From assembly GCA_029551145.1 (NCBI GenBank), contig JAKPGA010000034.1, forward strand, positions 123,852 through 187,851: 64,000 bases of DNA. Reading direction: 5' to 3'. Numbering within the stretch: the first letter of the stretch is position 1; each line of letters opens with the position of its first letter. The stretch is from Thermotogota bacterium (GTDB taxonomy: Bacteria; Thermotogota; Thermotogae; Thermotogales; DSM-5069). Of this stretch, positions 8,751 to 17,801 are shown piece by piece. Both the position numbers and the translations under genes were made by a program. The notes under the pieces were generated by a model. It worked only from the letters and a program-made list of their open reading frames with translations, made no database searches and was not told the origin of the DNA.

Positions 8751-9775
8751 AGAAGGTTTTATTGCTCTGTGCGATTCTTTTCACGGTCATTCTGTTTGCA
8801 CAAGAAACACAACCAGCAACAACTGTGGTGGCAGAAGTCAATGGTGTTCCCATTACCATGGCTGAGCTCGACAGAGAAGCAAATTTGAATAGACTTTTAG
8901 TTCAGATTCAGTCAATTGACGACAGATTCTACGAGGTTCTCACTGGTACAACAGAAGGCATGAATCTTTTGCTTCGCTACAAAAGAGAGGTATTGAACAA
9001 CCTTATAGACCAAGTATTGATAAAACAGATGGCTGAGAAAATGAACATAGTGATTCAGAAAGAAGATATCGAGAAGATGGTTTCAGATGAACTCAACAAA
9101 ACACTGACCCAGTATGGCATGACAGAAACAGACCTTGACTGGTATTTGAAGCAATCGGGATTGGGAGATCTCGAATCGTTCAAAGATAGGTTGAGATGGG
9201 TTTTCTCAGTTCAGAAGGCAGTCACTCTGATACAGCAGCAAGTAACTTCTTCTGCAACTGTTACCGAAGAAGAGGCAAAGGATTTCTATGAGCAAAACAA
9301 AGATTACTTTGCCGTTGAAGAAGCAGTGAAGTTGTTACGTATCATAGTTGACAGCAAGGAAAAGGCTGACAAAGTGCTTGAACGTATAAGATCTGGTGAA
9401 GAGTTCTCTCAAGTTGCCAGTGATGTATCAATCGATCCTCTGACCAAAGGAAAAGCAGGAGATCTTGGATGGGTAGAACGCAACAGTGGATTGATAGCAG
9501 CCGATATAGAGGAGAAGATCTTTGCGAGTCCTAAGGGCTCTATGCTTGGCCCACTTCAGAGCACCGGCGGATGGGAAATCTACCGAATACTGGACAAAAG
9601 ACCAAAGGGATATGAAGCATTCGAAGATGTGGCAAATGACATATACCAATACCTAACACAGCAGAAGAGTCAGCAGTTCTGGCAGGATTGGATAACACAG
9701 CAATTCATCCCATTCAAGAACTCGAGTACGATAAACATCTATCTTCTCACAGAGGGAGGACAAGCCAATCAATGA
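8747..9775 (+). CDS. Exported peptidyl-prolyl isomerase, parvulin/SurA-PrsA type
   Basis: An extracytoplasmic folding factor. The signal peptide MKKVLLLCAILFTVILFAQ is followed by a SurA-like N-terminal segment (VVAEVNGVPITMAELDREAN) and, around residues 185-285, a PpiC rotamase domain with KAGDLGWVERN and SPKGSMLGPLQSTGGWEIYRI. No lipobox cysteine is seen. The ATG at 8747 overlaps the mazG stop as ATGA; the signal peptide starts exactly there, which fixes this start. The clients are unknown. In Thermotogales, toga-associated outer proteins are plausible substrates, which is inference. Confidence 0.9.
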   Translation: MKKVLLLCAILFTVILFAQETQPATTVVAEVNGVPITMAELDREANLNRLLVQIQSIDDRFYEVLTGTTEGMNLLLRYKREVLNNLIDQVLIKQMAEKMNIVIQKEDIEKMVSDELNKTLTQYGMTETDLDWYLKQSGLGDLESFKDRLRWVFSVQKAVTLIQQQVTSSATVTEEEAKDFYEQNKDYFAVEEAVKLLRIIVDSKEKADKVLERIRSGEEFSQVASDVSIDPLTKGKAGDLGWVERNSGLIAADIEEKIFASPKGSMLGPLQSTGGWEIYRILDKRPKGYEAFEDVANDIYQYLTQQKSQQFWQDWITQQFIPFKNSSTINIYLLTEGGQANQ

Positions 9776-10827
9776 ATCTCAAGACCATAACCATGGAATG
9801 GACAGGTGATTCTCTAATACTTGTAGATCAAAGAAAACTGCCACACGTTGTTGAACATGTTGAATGTAAAAGTTATCAAGATGTTGCCCGGGCGATCAAA
9901 GAAATGATCGTCCGTGGCGCCCCTGCCATAGGCGCGGTAGCAGCATTCGGATTCGTCCTTGGCGCGAAACAGTTAGCTCATCTTGAAGGGAAGAATCTTG
10001 TTGAATCCATGGAAGTGGTGCATAAAACCCTTGCTTGTACACGTCCAACCGCAGTCAATCTTTTCTGGGCACTGGAACGTATGCGCCGAAAATTAGATAA
10101 CAACGCGGATGATGTTGATACTCTTTTATCTGTTCTCGAGCAAGAAGCTGTGAAGATAGCAGAAGAAGATATACAGGTGAACAGAGCCATTGGAATGCAT
10201 GGGCAAACACTGTTGAAGGACGGTGATACGGTTCTGACACACTGCAATGCTGGCGCACTGGCAACCGTGGATTATGGTACTGCACTTGGAGTTATAAGAG
10301 CGGCCGTTGAAAATGGAAAGAAGATTAAGGTATACGTAGATGAAACCAGACCTTATCTGCAAGGAGCGCGTTTGACTGCATGGGAACTGGTGCAGCTTGG
10401 TGTTGAGACCATTCTCATAACAGACAACATGGCCGGCTGGGTTATGAAGCAAGGCAAAGTTGACGCCGTGATTGTTGGAGCCGACAGGATAGCTGCAAAT
10501 GGTGACGTAGCGAACAAAATAGGAACTTATTCGGTCGCTGTGCTTGCAAATAGAAATGGTGTGCCTTTCTATGTTGCCGCACCTATTTCAACAATAGATG
10601 TAAAGATTAAGGATGGTTCTGAAATCCCAATAGAAGAACGTTCACATGAAGAAGTCACGCATCTAAATGGAAAAAGAATAGCTGCTGAGGGTGTCAGGGT
10701 CTTCAACCCAGCTTTTGATGTAACGGAGCATGAACTGGTGAATGCAATTATAACGCAAAATGGCATTCTAAGACCGCCCTATCAGGAGAGTATCAAGAAA
10801 TTGTTCTTGCAGGGGGGCAAAATGTGA
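9772..10827 (+). CDS. mtnA: S-methyl-5-thioribose-1-phosphate isomerase
   Basis: It converts methylthioribose-1-phosphate to methylthioribulose-1-phosphate in methionine salvage. Recognisable blocks are RGAPAIGAVAAFG, the HCNAGALATVDYGTALGVI loop bearing the catalytic cysteine, VYVDETRPYLQGARLTAWEL, and VIVGADRIAANGDVANKIG with the catalytic aspartate. The 351-residue length is standard. The ATG at 9772 overlaps the parvulin stop as ATGA. No other methionine-salvage gene is nearby, and the same enzyme family can act on related ribose-1-phosphates. Confidence 0.95.
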   Translation: MNLKTITMEWTGDSLILVDQRKLPHVVEHVECKSYQDVARAIKEMIVRGAPAIGAVAAFGFVLGAKQLAHLEGKNLVESMEVVHKTLACTRPTAVNLFWALERMRRKLDNNADDVDTLLSVLEQEAVKIAEEDIQVNRAIGMHGQTLLKDGDTVLTHCNAGALATVDYGTALGVIRAAVENGKKIKVYVDETRPYLQGARLTAWELVQLGVETILITDNMAGWVMKQGKVDAVIVGADRIAANGDVANKIGTYSVAVLANRNGVPFYVAAPISTIDVKIKDGSEIPIEERSHEEVTHLNGKRIAAEGVRVFNPAFDVTEHELVNAIITQNGILRPPYQESIKKLFLQGGKM

Positions 10828-11273
10828 GGATAAACCCACTGGAAGATGGAAACTTCAAGAGTTCTGAAGTGAAGAGAAAAAAGCAAATAAAATCAAAAGC
10901 ACTGAGTGAGATTTCAAGGTCTGGTTTTTTCGAGATTCTTGAAGATGTTGAGGAAGAGAAGATCGATGAGCTTTTGGAAGACCTGATCAAGAAAGTTGTT
11001 AACACTGGTAACGAACTTGTTCGTTCTCCAACTCAGGAAAATTTCAAAAACTATCGTGAGAGCATCAAAGAATTCCTTAAGCTGATAGAAAAGAGGCTTT
11101 ACAAAGTGGGAAGGCAACTTTCAAATGACATAGACTTGCACGTCGTGGCCAGGGAAATCAACCAGAGACTTGAACAGATTGCGAAAGACCTCATAGAGGC
11201 AGAGAAAGGTGCTATAATGCTCGCAGCTAAGGTCCAAGAAATATACGGTTTGCTGATGGATCTGTACAGGTGA
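10824..11273 (+). CDS. yaaR: YaaR family protein (DUF327)
   Basis: A 149-residue, highly charged helical protein of the DUF327/YaaR family. Typical segments are SGFFEILEDVEEEKIDELLEDLI and the C-terminal helix pair. The function is unknown in any organism to my knowledge. Identification is supported by gene order: in Bacillus subtilis yaaR lies directly before holB and yaaT, as here. The start is GTG, overlapping the mtnA stop by 4 bases. Confidence 0.82.
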   Translation: MRINPLEDGNFKSSEVKRKKQIKSKALSEISRSGFFEILEDVEEEKIDELLEDLIKKVVNTGNELVRSPTQENFKNYRESIKEFLKLIEKRLYKVGRQLSNDIDLHVVAREINQRLEQIAKDLIEAEKGAIMLAAKVQEIYGLLMDLYR

Positions 11274-12154
11274 GTGGCATGGATGACTTGCTTGACAAGG
11301 TTCAGAAATTCATCACTGCAAATCTCGGATCATCAATATGTCTCTGCTCAAACGACGAAGTCCTGCTGTACTGGATTTGTTCACAAATTGCTGAGAAAAT
11401 CACAGAAGAATATGTGGTCTTAGACGAACCTGGCATCGATGACGTGCGTTACATGACTGAGTTCCTATACAGCGCGACTGGTAACGGTTACAAAGTGGTT
11501 TTTATCCACAAAACAGAGAGGATCTTGCAAGAAGCGGCAAACTCGATGCTCAAGATCTTGGAAGAGCCACCTCGCTATTCAGTCATCGTGCTGACAACAA
11601 CAAGATTTGTTGATCTATTGCCAACGATAAGAAGCAGAGTGAAGACTATGAATCTAACTGTAGGCAAGAATATCCTTGATTCACTCAGAGGGAGACTCAA
11701 AGATCACCCAAAGATTGACCTGATCATGGAATTCTGCAGCACTCGTTTTGATGTACTCAGTTACATTCTGCAAGTTGAAGGTTTTTCGGAGGACACCCAA
11801 TTCAATGAATCGGAGTTTACCAGTATCTTTGCTGAGAAAGAACTATCAGCCCAAAATAAATTGAAGGCATTACTCATGTTCGATGATCTGTACACCAGAT
11901 TCCCAGAATTAAGCCAAAGGGACCTTGTACAGTTGTATATGAACATAATGGAAAAATCAAACAAAATAGACTTGACTGCCTTGGTGGTCTTCACGTGCGG
12001 GGTCTTTCAGACAATTCTTGAACTGAAAGGTTACAGAGAGATATCAACGTTCAAATGGCTCGACTCGATAATATCCAACAGGTACATGAATTTCAACGCA
12101 CCTTTGACTTTGTTAAACTTGCTCATACTTATCAGAAAATCGGCAAAGAGGTGA
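11270..12154 (+). CDS. holB: DNA polymerase III delta' subunit-like protein
   Basis: A clamp-loader subunit homologue. The segment KVVFIHKTERILQEAANSMLKILEEPPRYSVIVLTTTRFVDLLPTIRSR contains the family's NSMLKILEEPP and sensor-type TIRSR motifs. No Walker A lysine motif is present near the N-terminus, as expected for delta' compared with tau/gamma. The N-terminal part is shorter than in classic HolB, and the zinc-finger cysteines are missing. The start is GTG overlapping the yaaR stop; an ATG 9 bases later is possible. The next gene, ricT, begins only at its end. Confidence 0.82.
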   Translation: MSGMDDLLDKVQKFITANLGSSICLCSNDEVLLYWICSQIAEKITEEYVVLDEPGIDDVRYMTEFLYSATGNGYKVVFIHKTERILQEAANSMLKILEEPPRYSVIVLTTTRFVDLLPTIRSRVKTMNLTVGKNILDSLRGRLKDHPKIDLIMEFCSTRFDVLSYILQVEGFSEDTQFNESEFTSIFAEKELSAQNKLKALLMFDDLYTRFPELSQRDLVQLYMNIMEKSNKIDLTALVVFTCGVFQTILELKGYREISTFKWLDSIISNRYMNFNAPLTLLNLLILIRKSAKR

Positions 12155-12159
12155 TTGAT

Positions 12160-12984
12160 TTGGAGATGACGGCCGTTGTATACGCTGTCGAGGTTCTACC
12201 TAAGGGAAAGTTGGGTTACTATGCAGAAAATGGTGAAGATATAAAACCAGGTGATCTTGTGATCGTTATGACCGAATTTGGACCTGATGTTGGAAAGGTC
12301 ATAAAGGGTCCTAAAGAAATGGGAATAGAAGAAATAGGTACCGAGCTTAAACCAATCATCAAGAAGTTGGTCGAAGAGGATTTGAAGATACATCAGCAGA
12401 ACTTGAAAGATGCTCAAGAGGCTTTCGAAGTGTGCGCAGAGAAAATAAGAGAACATGACCTTCCAATGAAATTGCTCCACGCACGTTACATGTTTGACAG
12501 ATCGAGGTTGGTCTTCTTCTTCAGTTCAGAGACCAGAGTGGATTTCAGAGAGCTTGTGAAGGATCTTGCAAGAATCTTCAAGACACGAATAGAGCTCAGA
12601 CAAGTAGGTGTACGTGATGAGTTAAAGTTCATTGGCGGTCTTGGTTTGTGCGGATTACCCACATGTTGCAGCACCTTTCTACGTGAATTTGACAGCATCA
12701 CCTTGAAACACGCAAAATGCCAGCAACTGATGATAAATACCGCAAAGATATCAGGTGCTTGCAGGAGACTTCTATGCTGTCTCATGTACGAATACAACTT
12801 CTACGAGGAAGAGCTGAAAGGTATTCCTGAAGAAGGAGAAACGGTCATTTATGGTGAAAAGAGCTACAGAGTGCAGTCAACAGATGTCTTTAAGAAGACA
12901 GTACTCGTTGTCTCTGAAGAGGGAGAAATGGTCTATCTGCCATTCTCATACTTCAGGGGTGATGAAAATGCTTCAAGTCAGTAA
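12160..12984 (+). CDS. ricT: PSP1-domain iron-sulfur protein RicT (YaaT)
   Basis: Homologue of B. subtilis YaaT/RicT, part of the Y-complex that binds 4Fe-4S clusters and assists RNase Y-dependent mRNA maturation. The cysteine-rich PSP1 core is intact, with GLCGLPTCCSTF, HAKCQQLMINTAKISGACR and LLCCLMYE. The protein is 274 residues from TTG at 12160, which lies 6 bases after GAGGTG; a GTG at 12151 and an ATG at 12166 are alternatives. The partners RicA and RicF are not in the window. Gene order yaaR-holB-ricT is conserved with Firmicutes. Confidence 0.9.
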   Translation: MEMTAVVYAVEVLPKGKLGYYAENGEDIKPGDLVIVMTEFGPDVGKVIKGPKEMGIEEIGTELKPIIKKLVEEDLKIHQQNLKDAQEAFEVCAEKIREHDLPMKLLHARYMFDRSRLVFFFSSETRVDFRELVKDLARIFKTRIELRQVGVRDELKFIGGLGLCGLPTCCSTFLREFDSITLKHAKCQQLMINTAKISGACRRLLCCLMYEYNFYEEELKGIPEEGETVIYGEKSYRVQSTDVFKKTVLVVSEEGEMVYLPFSYFRGDENASSQ

Positions 12985-13189
12985 ACTGCTCATATTGATC
13001 GGCCTTGTCCTCGTAGTGATTGGAACAATCATATACTTACTTGGGCGTTTCACACCGCTTGGGCGTCTACCAGGAGACATAGTCATAAAAAGAGAGAAAT
13101 TCATCTTGTACTTTCCACTCATGACGTGTTTGTTGATAAGTGCAGTTTTGTCTTTGATTTTTTTCCTGATATCCAAATTCGGTAAATAG
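12968..13189 (+). CDS. DUF2905 family small membrane protein
   Basis: A 73-residue protein with two membrane segments separated by a short polar loop containing GRFTPLGRLPGDIVIKRE, which is the diagnostic motif of the DUF2905 family. Function is unknown. The ATG at 12968 is favoured because GGGGTGAT sits 5-6 bases upstream; it overlaps the end of ricT by 17 bases. An ATG at 12962 is also open. Its constant place in a housekeeping operon implies a real gene even though no role is known. Confidence 0.85.
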   Translation: MLQVSKLLILIGLVLVVIGTIIYLLGRFTPLGRLPGDIVIKREKFILYFPLMTCLLISAVLSLIFFLISKFGK

Positions 13190-13211
13190 ATTAGGGGAGG
13201 GTTATGAAGTT

Positions 13212-15101
13212 ATGAGAAAATTCACCAAGGAAAAGATCAGACAGCTCAAGGAGATCGCCCGGTTATGTCGAGGCGATATCTTGAAAATGACCTATGTTGC
13301 AAATTCTGGTCATCCAGGAGGATCGATGTCATCACTTGAGATCTTTCTAAGCATCTTTTCTTTTGCAAATATAGATCCTAAGAATCCGCAGGATCCACTA
13401 CGCGACCGAGTAGTTGTCAGCCACGGCCACACTTCTCCGGGTGTTTACTCCGTACTCGGAAGACTTGGCTTTGTTAACACAGATGAGGTCATAGCAGGAT
13501 TTAGGCATCATGCGAGCATTTTCGAAGGTCACGTAACTCGTGGAATACCGGGAGTCGAATGGACAACAGGTAATCTTGGCCAAGGTCTGTCCGCAGGTGT
13601 GGGATTTGCACTTGCCGCAAAGATCAAGGAACAAGACTACCATGTCTTTGTAGCAATGAGTGACGCGGAACAAGCAAAAGGCCAGGTTGGAGAAGCGCGC
13701 AGAGTGGCAAAAAAATATGGATTGAGCAATATAACAGTTGTTATAGATTACAATGATGCTCAGATATCAGGAAGAGCAAGAGATATAATGCCGGTCAACA
13801 TAAAGGCGAATTACGAAGCCGACGGGTGGAGGGTTCTCGAAGTTGATGGCCACGATATAGAACAGCTTCTGAATGCTTTACAGCAAGCGATAGAAGACAA
13901 GGTTAACCCTGTCGCGATTATTGCGCACACAGTAATGGGAAAAGGTGTTTCTTTCATGGAGAATGACGTTTCATTCCATGGAAAGCCTCTGAGCAGAGAG
14001 CAGCTTGAAAAGGCACTGAGTGAACTTGGAATAGAAAACGATGTGGAAAAGTACATCAAGATGCGTCAGCAACTTGGAAATGAAAAACACAAACCATTTC
14101 ATGTTGAATACCCTGTGAAGATAGATATTCCCCCATGCAGAACCTATACAGACAAAATGGACAACCGTGGAGCCTTTGGGAAGGCTTTGCTCGATCTGGT
14201 GAAAGCCAACAGAAACAATGAAACCCCGATAGTTGCAGTTGATTGTGATCTCGCAACATCTGTGAAGTTAGACGAGGTTCAGAAGCACGTTCCACAGATG
14301 CTCCTCGAGCTTGGTGTCCAGGAACACAACGCCGCGGCGGTTGCAGGTGCTATCTCGGCAGATGGCGTTGTAACCTTCTTTGCAGATTTTGGTGTTTTTG
14401 GAGTGAGTGAAACATACAACCAACACAGATTGAACGCTATAAATCACACCAATCTGAAGGTCGTTGTGACTCACTGTGGGTTGAATGTTGGGGAAGATGG
14501 CAAAACACACCATGGCCTTGACTATATTTCCGCCCCTGCAAACTGGCTTGGATACAAAGTGATAGTTCCAGCGGATCCGAATCAGACAGATCGAGTGGTA
14601 AGATATGTTGCAAGTGTCTATGGGAATTTCTTGATTGCGATGGGTAGAGCCAAAATGACCCCGATTCTGGATGAAGCTGGGAAAGTATTCTTTGGTGATG
14701 GTTATCAATTCGTCTACGGGAAAATAGACGTCCTGAGAAAAGGAAACGGCGTGACTGTGATTACATGTGGTTCAATCGTGGAGAATGCGATCAAAGCTGC
14801 TGATTCTTTCAAGGGAAAGGTTGCTGTGCTGAATGTTTCTTGTCCGTTTGATCTCGACGAACCAGTACTCAGAGAATATGCTCATGGGAGAAAAGTTCTG
14901 GTCTTAGAAGATCACGCCGCACCCTTAGGACTTACAGCGCTTTTGGCCAAATTCTTTTTGGCAAAGAGAATAATCCCGGCAAGCTTTGAACAAGTTGCAG
15001 TTGAGGAACATGCGGTATCTGGACCTTACGAAGCTCTGTACGAGATATATGGACTCAGTGCGTCAAAGATAGCTGAAAAACTGGGTCAGATGATTGAGTG
15101 A
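13212..15101 (+). CDS. tkt: Transketolase
   Basis: Thiamine-diphosphate enzyme that moves two-carbon units in the non-oxidative pentose phosphate pathway. The 629 residues cover all three domains: the N-terminal ThDP domain with SGHPGGS and VVSHGHTSPGVYSVLG, the pyrimidine domain with LELGVQEHNAAAVAGAIS, and the C-terminal domain. An oddity is the ThDP-magnesium motif near residue 150, which reads SDAE...(N) where most transketolases have GDGE. The aspartate and the downstream asparagine (DYND) are kept. Start ATG follows GGGGAGGG. A related function on other ketoses is possible but less likely. Confidence 0.88.
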   Translation: MRKFTKEKIRQLKEIARLCRGDILKMTYVANSGHPGGSMSSLEIFLSIFSFANIDPKNPQDPLRDRVVVSHGHTSPGVYSVLGRLGFVNTDEVIAGFRHHASIFEGHVTRGIPGVEWTTGNLGQGLSAGVGFALAAKIKEQDYHVFVAMSDAEQAKGQVGEARRVAKKYGLSNITVVIDYNDAQISGRARDIMPVNIKANYEADGWRVLEVDGHDIEQLLNALQQAIEDKVNPVAIIAHTVMGKGVSFMENDVSFHGKPLSREQLEKALSELGIENDVEKYIKMRQQLGNEKHKPFHVEYPVKIDIPPCRTYTDKMDNRGAFGKALLDLVKANRNNETPIVAVDCDLATSVKLDEVQKHVPQMLLELGVQEHNAAAVAGAISADGVVTFFADFGVFGVSETYNQHRLNAINHTNLKVVVTHCGLNVGEDGKTHHGLDYISAPANWLGYKVIVPADPNQTDRVVRYVASVYGNFLIAMGRAKMTPILDEAGKVFFGDGYQFVYGKIDVLRKGNGVTVITCGSIVENAIKAADSFKGKVAVLNVSCPFDLDEPVLREYAHGRKVLVLEDHAAPLGLTALLAKFFLAKRIIPASFEQVAVEEHAVSGPYEALYEIYGLSASKIAEKLGQMIE

Positions 15102-15823
15102 ACAAAGAAGAAGCAGAAATCGTAATCTTGTTCATGGAGTCGATTGGTTACAGATTCCTGCAACCACAAGTACTCTACAACGCATTGTGCCATTCTTCTT
15201 ATGCACATGAACAAAATCAGCGTGGCAGGAAAGACGTTGAATCAAATGAAAGATTAGAATTTCTTGGCGATGCGGCTATTGACTTGTTGATTGCTGACTA
15301 TCTCTACACAACCTTTCCGGATGCCTCAGAAGGTGTTATGGCAAAGGTGAAGGCAGCGGTAGCGAGTGAAGAAGCTCTTGCACAAATTGCAAGAGATATT
15401 GACTTAGGTCGGTATATCTTTCTTGGGCATGGTGAAGAAGCGACCGGTGGCCGAGACAGAGACTCAACACTTGCCGATACACTTGAGGCAGTTGCAGCAG
15501 CACTCTATATCGATGGGGGCATCGAGTCTTTGCGAAGATGCCTTCTTTCTTATTTTGCAAAATATGCACAACAGGTCTTAGAAGGAAAAATCGTTTTTGA
15601 TTACAAGACCTTCCTGCAAGAAATAACCCAGGATAGGTTCAAGCAGTTACCTGAATATGTCCTTGTGGATGAACAAGGACCATCTCATATGAAAAGATTC
15701 ACTGTTGAACTCAGACTCAACAAAAGAACGATCGCCGTGGGAGAAGGATTCTCAATAAAGGAAGCCGAGAAAAACGCCGCAAAGAAAGCCATCGAAAAAC
15801 TCAAAGGGGAAAAGGACTTGTGA
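15098..15823 (+). CDS. rnc: Ribonuclease III
   Basis: Double-strand-specific endoribonuclease for rRNA and mRNA processing. The signature NERLEFLGDAAIDLLIADYL spans residues 50-69, with the catalytic acidic residues in it, and the second acidic pair lies in DTLEAVAAALYIDGG. The C-terminal double-stranded RNA-binding domain occupies about 170-238 and ends in the KEAEKNAAKKAIEKL helix. Length 241 is typical. The start is GTG, overlapping the transketolase stop by 4 bases. Confidence 0.96.
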   Translation: MNKEEAEIVILFMESIGYRFLQPQVLYNALCHSSYAHEQNQRGRKDVESNERLEFLGDAAIDLLIADYLYTTFPDASEGVMAKVKAAVASEEALAQIARDIDLGRYIFLGHGEEATGGRDRDSTLADTLEAVAAALYIDGGIESLRRCLLSYFAKYAQQVLEGKIVFDYKTFLQEITQDRFKQLPEYVLVDEQGPSHMKRFTVELRLNKRTIAVGEGFSIKEAEKNAAKKAIEKLKGEKDL

Positions 15824-16836
15824 AAATCTTACCCGTTTTTCTGCCTCAAATGGGTTGCAAAGAAAACTGTGTGTTTTGCGACCAAGGGTCAGCTACAGGG
15901 GTTTCAAAGGCCCCTGAGCTTTCAAAAATCGACGAACTGGTAGAAAGTTACAAATACAGCGCAGCGCAGTTCGAGATAGCTTTCTATGGTGGTACTTTCA
16001 CAGGTCTATCTGAATCTGTGCAAGAGTTCTATCTTAACTGGGCAAACAGATATATCAAGCAAGGGATATGTGCAGGCATCAGAATCTCTACAAGACCAGA
16101 CCAGATTGATGAACAAAGGCTCAGATTTCTCAAGAATCATAACGTGAGTTTCATAGAAATTGGTGCTCAGTCTTTTGATGAATTGGTCCTTAAGAAATCA
16201 AACAGAGGACATGGTGCTGAAGATATAGAAAAGGCATGCAAATTGATGCGAGATATGGGAATTGACTACGGTCTGCACTTGATGGTGGGATTGCCCGCCG
16301 ATGACGAACGAAAAGATCTTCTCAGTGCTTGGAAAACCGTAGATATCGGCGCAAGAACTTGTAGAATTCATCCAACTCTGGTTTTGAAAAATTCCGCCCT
16401 GGCAAAGCTGTTCGCCGATGGAGAGTACAAGCCGCTGAGCCTTGAGAATGCCATTGACATCTGTTCAAAAATGGTTGCGATACTTGAGTCACACAACGTG
16501 AAGGTGATCAGGGTGGGATTATTCATTCCAGATGACCTTGAACATAATGTAATAGCTGGCCCATACCATCCCAGATTCGGTGAACTTGTGAGAACTGATC
16601 TTGTGAAGAAAATAGTTTCACATATAAAACCAAGTAAGATCGTTTATACTCATAGACAAGAAAACCTCTTGAACGCTGTTAATTTGCCAGCACAAACAGG
16701 CGAAGAATTTGGCTTTTTGATCGATGGGCGTTTTTTGAGCTGGAAAGACGCATTGACTGAATACGTATCTGGAGGTGTAAGAGATGTTCGAGCAACTCAA
16801 GAAAGATACATTACAACAAATCGCAAATGCATCTGA
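15820..16836 (+). CDS. Radical SAM protein of the Elp3-like COG1243 group
   Basis: An iron-sulfur S-adenosylmethionine enzyme. The cluster motif CKENCVFC (C13, C17, C20) lies at the very N-terminus, and STRPDQID plus [20 protein letters not shown] follow, as in Elp3-like and coproporphyrinogen-oxidase-like proteins. There is no acetyltransferase domain. Clostridia often carry this gene next to rnc, as here. The substrate is unknown. Its GTG start overlaps the rnc stop, and its 3' end overlaps the pheS coding region by 53 bp. Confidence 0.85.
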   Translation: MKILPVFLPQMGCKENCVFCDQGSATGVSKAPELSKIDELVESYKYSAAQFEIAFYGGTFTGLSESVQEFYLNWANRYIKQGICAGIRISTRPDQIDEQRLRFLKNHNVSFIEIGAQSFDELVLKKSNRGHGAEDIEKACKLMRDMGIDYGLHLMVGLPADDERKDLLSAWKTVDIGARTCRIHPTLVLKNSALAKLFADGEYKPLSLENAIDICSKMVAILESHNVKVIRVGLFIPDDLEHNVIAGPYHPRFGELVRTDLVKKIVSHIKPSKIVYTHRQENLLNAVNLPAQTGEEFGFLIDGRFLSWKDALTEYVSGGVRDVRATQERYITTNRKCI

Positions 16837-17788
16837 TCTGGAACAACTCGAGAGACTCAGAGTTGCTTTACTTGGCAAGAAGGGTGTTATCACAGAACAA
16901 GTCAAAGGCATAGGTAAATTGCCCGCTGAAGAACGTCCCAAGGCTGGAAAGGTTCTGAACGAACTCAAAGAGGAAATCCAGAAAGCCATTGAGGCTAAGA
17001 AAGAAGAACTTGAGCGAATAGAATCACAGAAACTTTCTCAAAAAATGTGGGTTGATGTAACACTTCCAGGAATCAGAAGGCGTGTTGGCCACAAACATCC
17101 TATAATGAAAACACTTGAAGAAATAGAGATCATATTTGTATCGATGGGTTTCAAGATCGTCGAGGGTCCGGAGATAGAAGACAGTTGGCACAATTTCGAT
17201 GCACTGAATACTCCTGAATGGCATCCCGCCAGGGATGAACACGATTCATTCTATCTGGACGATCTTTTGCTTCGTACTCACACATCACCGGTTCAAATAA
17301 GAACTATGCTCTCTGAGAAGCCACCCATCGCGATCATATCCCCCGGTAGGGTCTACAGGAGAGACTACGATGCTACGCATCTGCCCATGTTCACCCAGGT
17401 AGAGGGACTCTATGTGGACGAGGATGTCTCGGTGGGGCATCTGAAATATACTCTTGAGAAATTCGCTCAAGAGATTTTTGGAAAACAAAGGCGTATCAGA
17501 CTGAGGCCGAGTTTTTTCCCATTCACGGAACCAAGCTTTGAGGTCGATGTTTCTTGTGGAGTCTGCGGTGGGAAAGGATGCCAGGCATGCGGTTACAGTG
17601 GTTGGCTTGAGATATTAGGAGCTGGCATGGTTCATCCGAATGTGTTCAAGAATGTCGGTTATGATCCCGAGAGATGGACTGGTTTTGCCTTCGGGATGGG
17701 TGTTGAACGTATCACGATGCTCAAATATAACATCAAAGACATGAGAGATTTTGTCAGAAACGACAAGAGGTTTTTGGAAAACTTCTGA
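16784..17788 (+). CDS. pheS: Phenylalanine--tRNA ligase alpha subunit
   Basis: Catalytic subunit of the (alpha-beta)2 enzyme that charges tRNA-Phe. It has the N-terminal coiled coil (residues 1-90), then [21 protein letters not shown], the class II motif 2 region [20 protein letters not shown], and motif 3 [15 protein letters not shown] near the end. The start ATG at 16784 has a perfect GGAGGTG upstream and lies inside the radical SAM gene, giving a 53-bp overlap. The beta subunit follows 13 bases downstream. Confidence 0.97.
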   Translation: MFEQLKKDTLQQIANASDLEQLERLRVALLGKKGVITEQVKGIGKLPAEERPKAGKVLNELKEEIQKAIEAKKEELERIESQKLSQKMWVDVTLPGIRRRVGHKHPIMKTLEEIEIIFVSMGFKIVEGPEIEDSWHNFDALNTPEWHPARDEHDSFYLDDLLLRTHTSPVQIRTMLSEKPPIAIISPGRVYRRDYDATHLPMFTQVEGLYVDEDVSVGHLKYTLEKFAQEIFGKQRRIRLRPSFFPFTEPSFEVDVSCGVCGGKGCQACGYSGWLEILGAGMVHPNVFKNVGYDPERWTGFAFGMGVERITMLKYNIKDMRDFVRNDKRFLENF

Positions 17789-17801
17789 TGGAGGGATAGC
17801 T

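Noticed and set aside
9600..9780. Riboswitch ahead of mtnA
   Set aside because: mtnA starts inside the previous gene, so there is no leader for a SAM riboswitch.
16600..16783. T-box leader ahead of pheS
   Set aside because: pheS starts within the radical SAM coding region; no non-coding leader exists.
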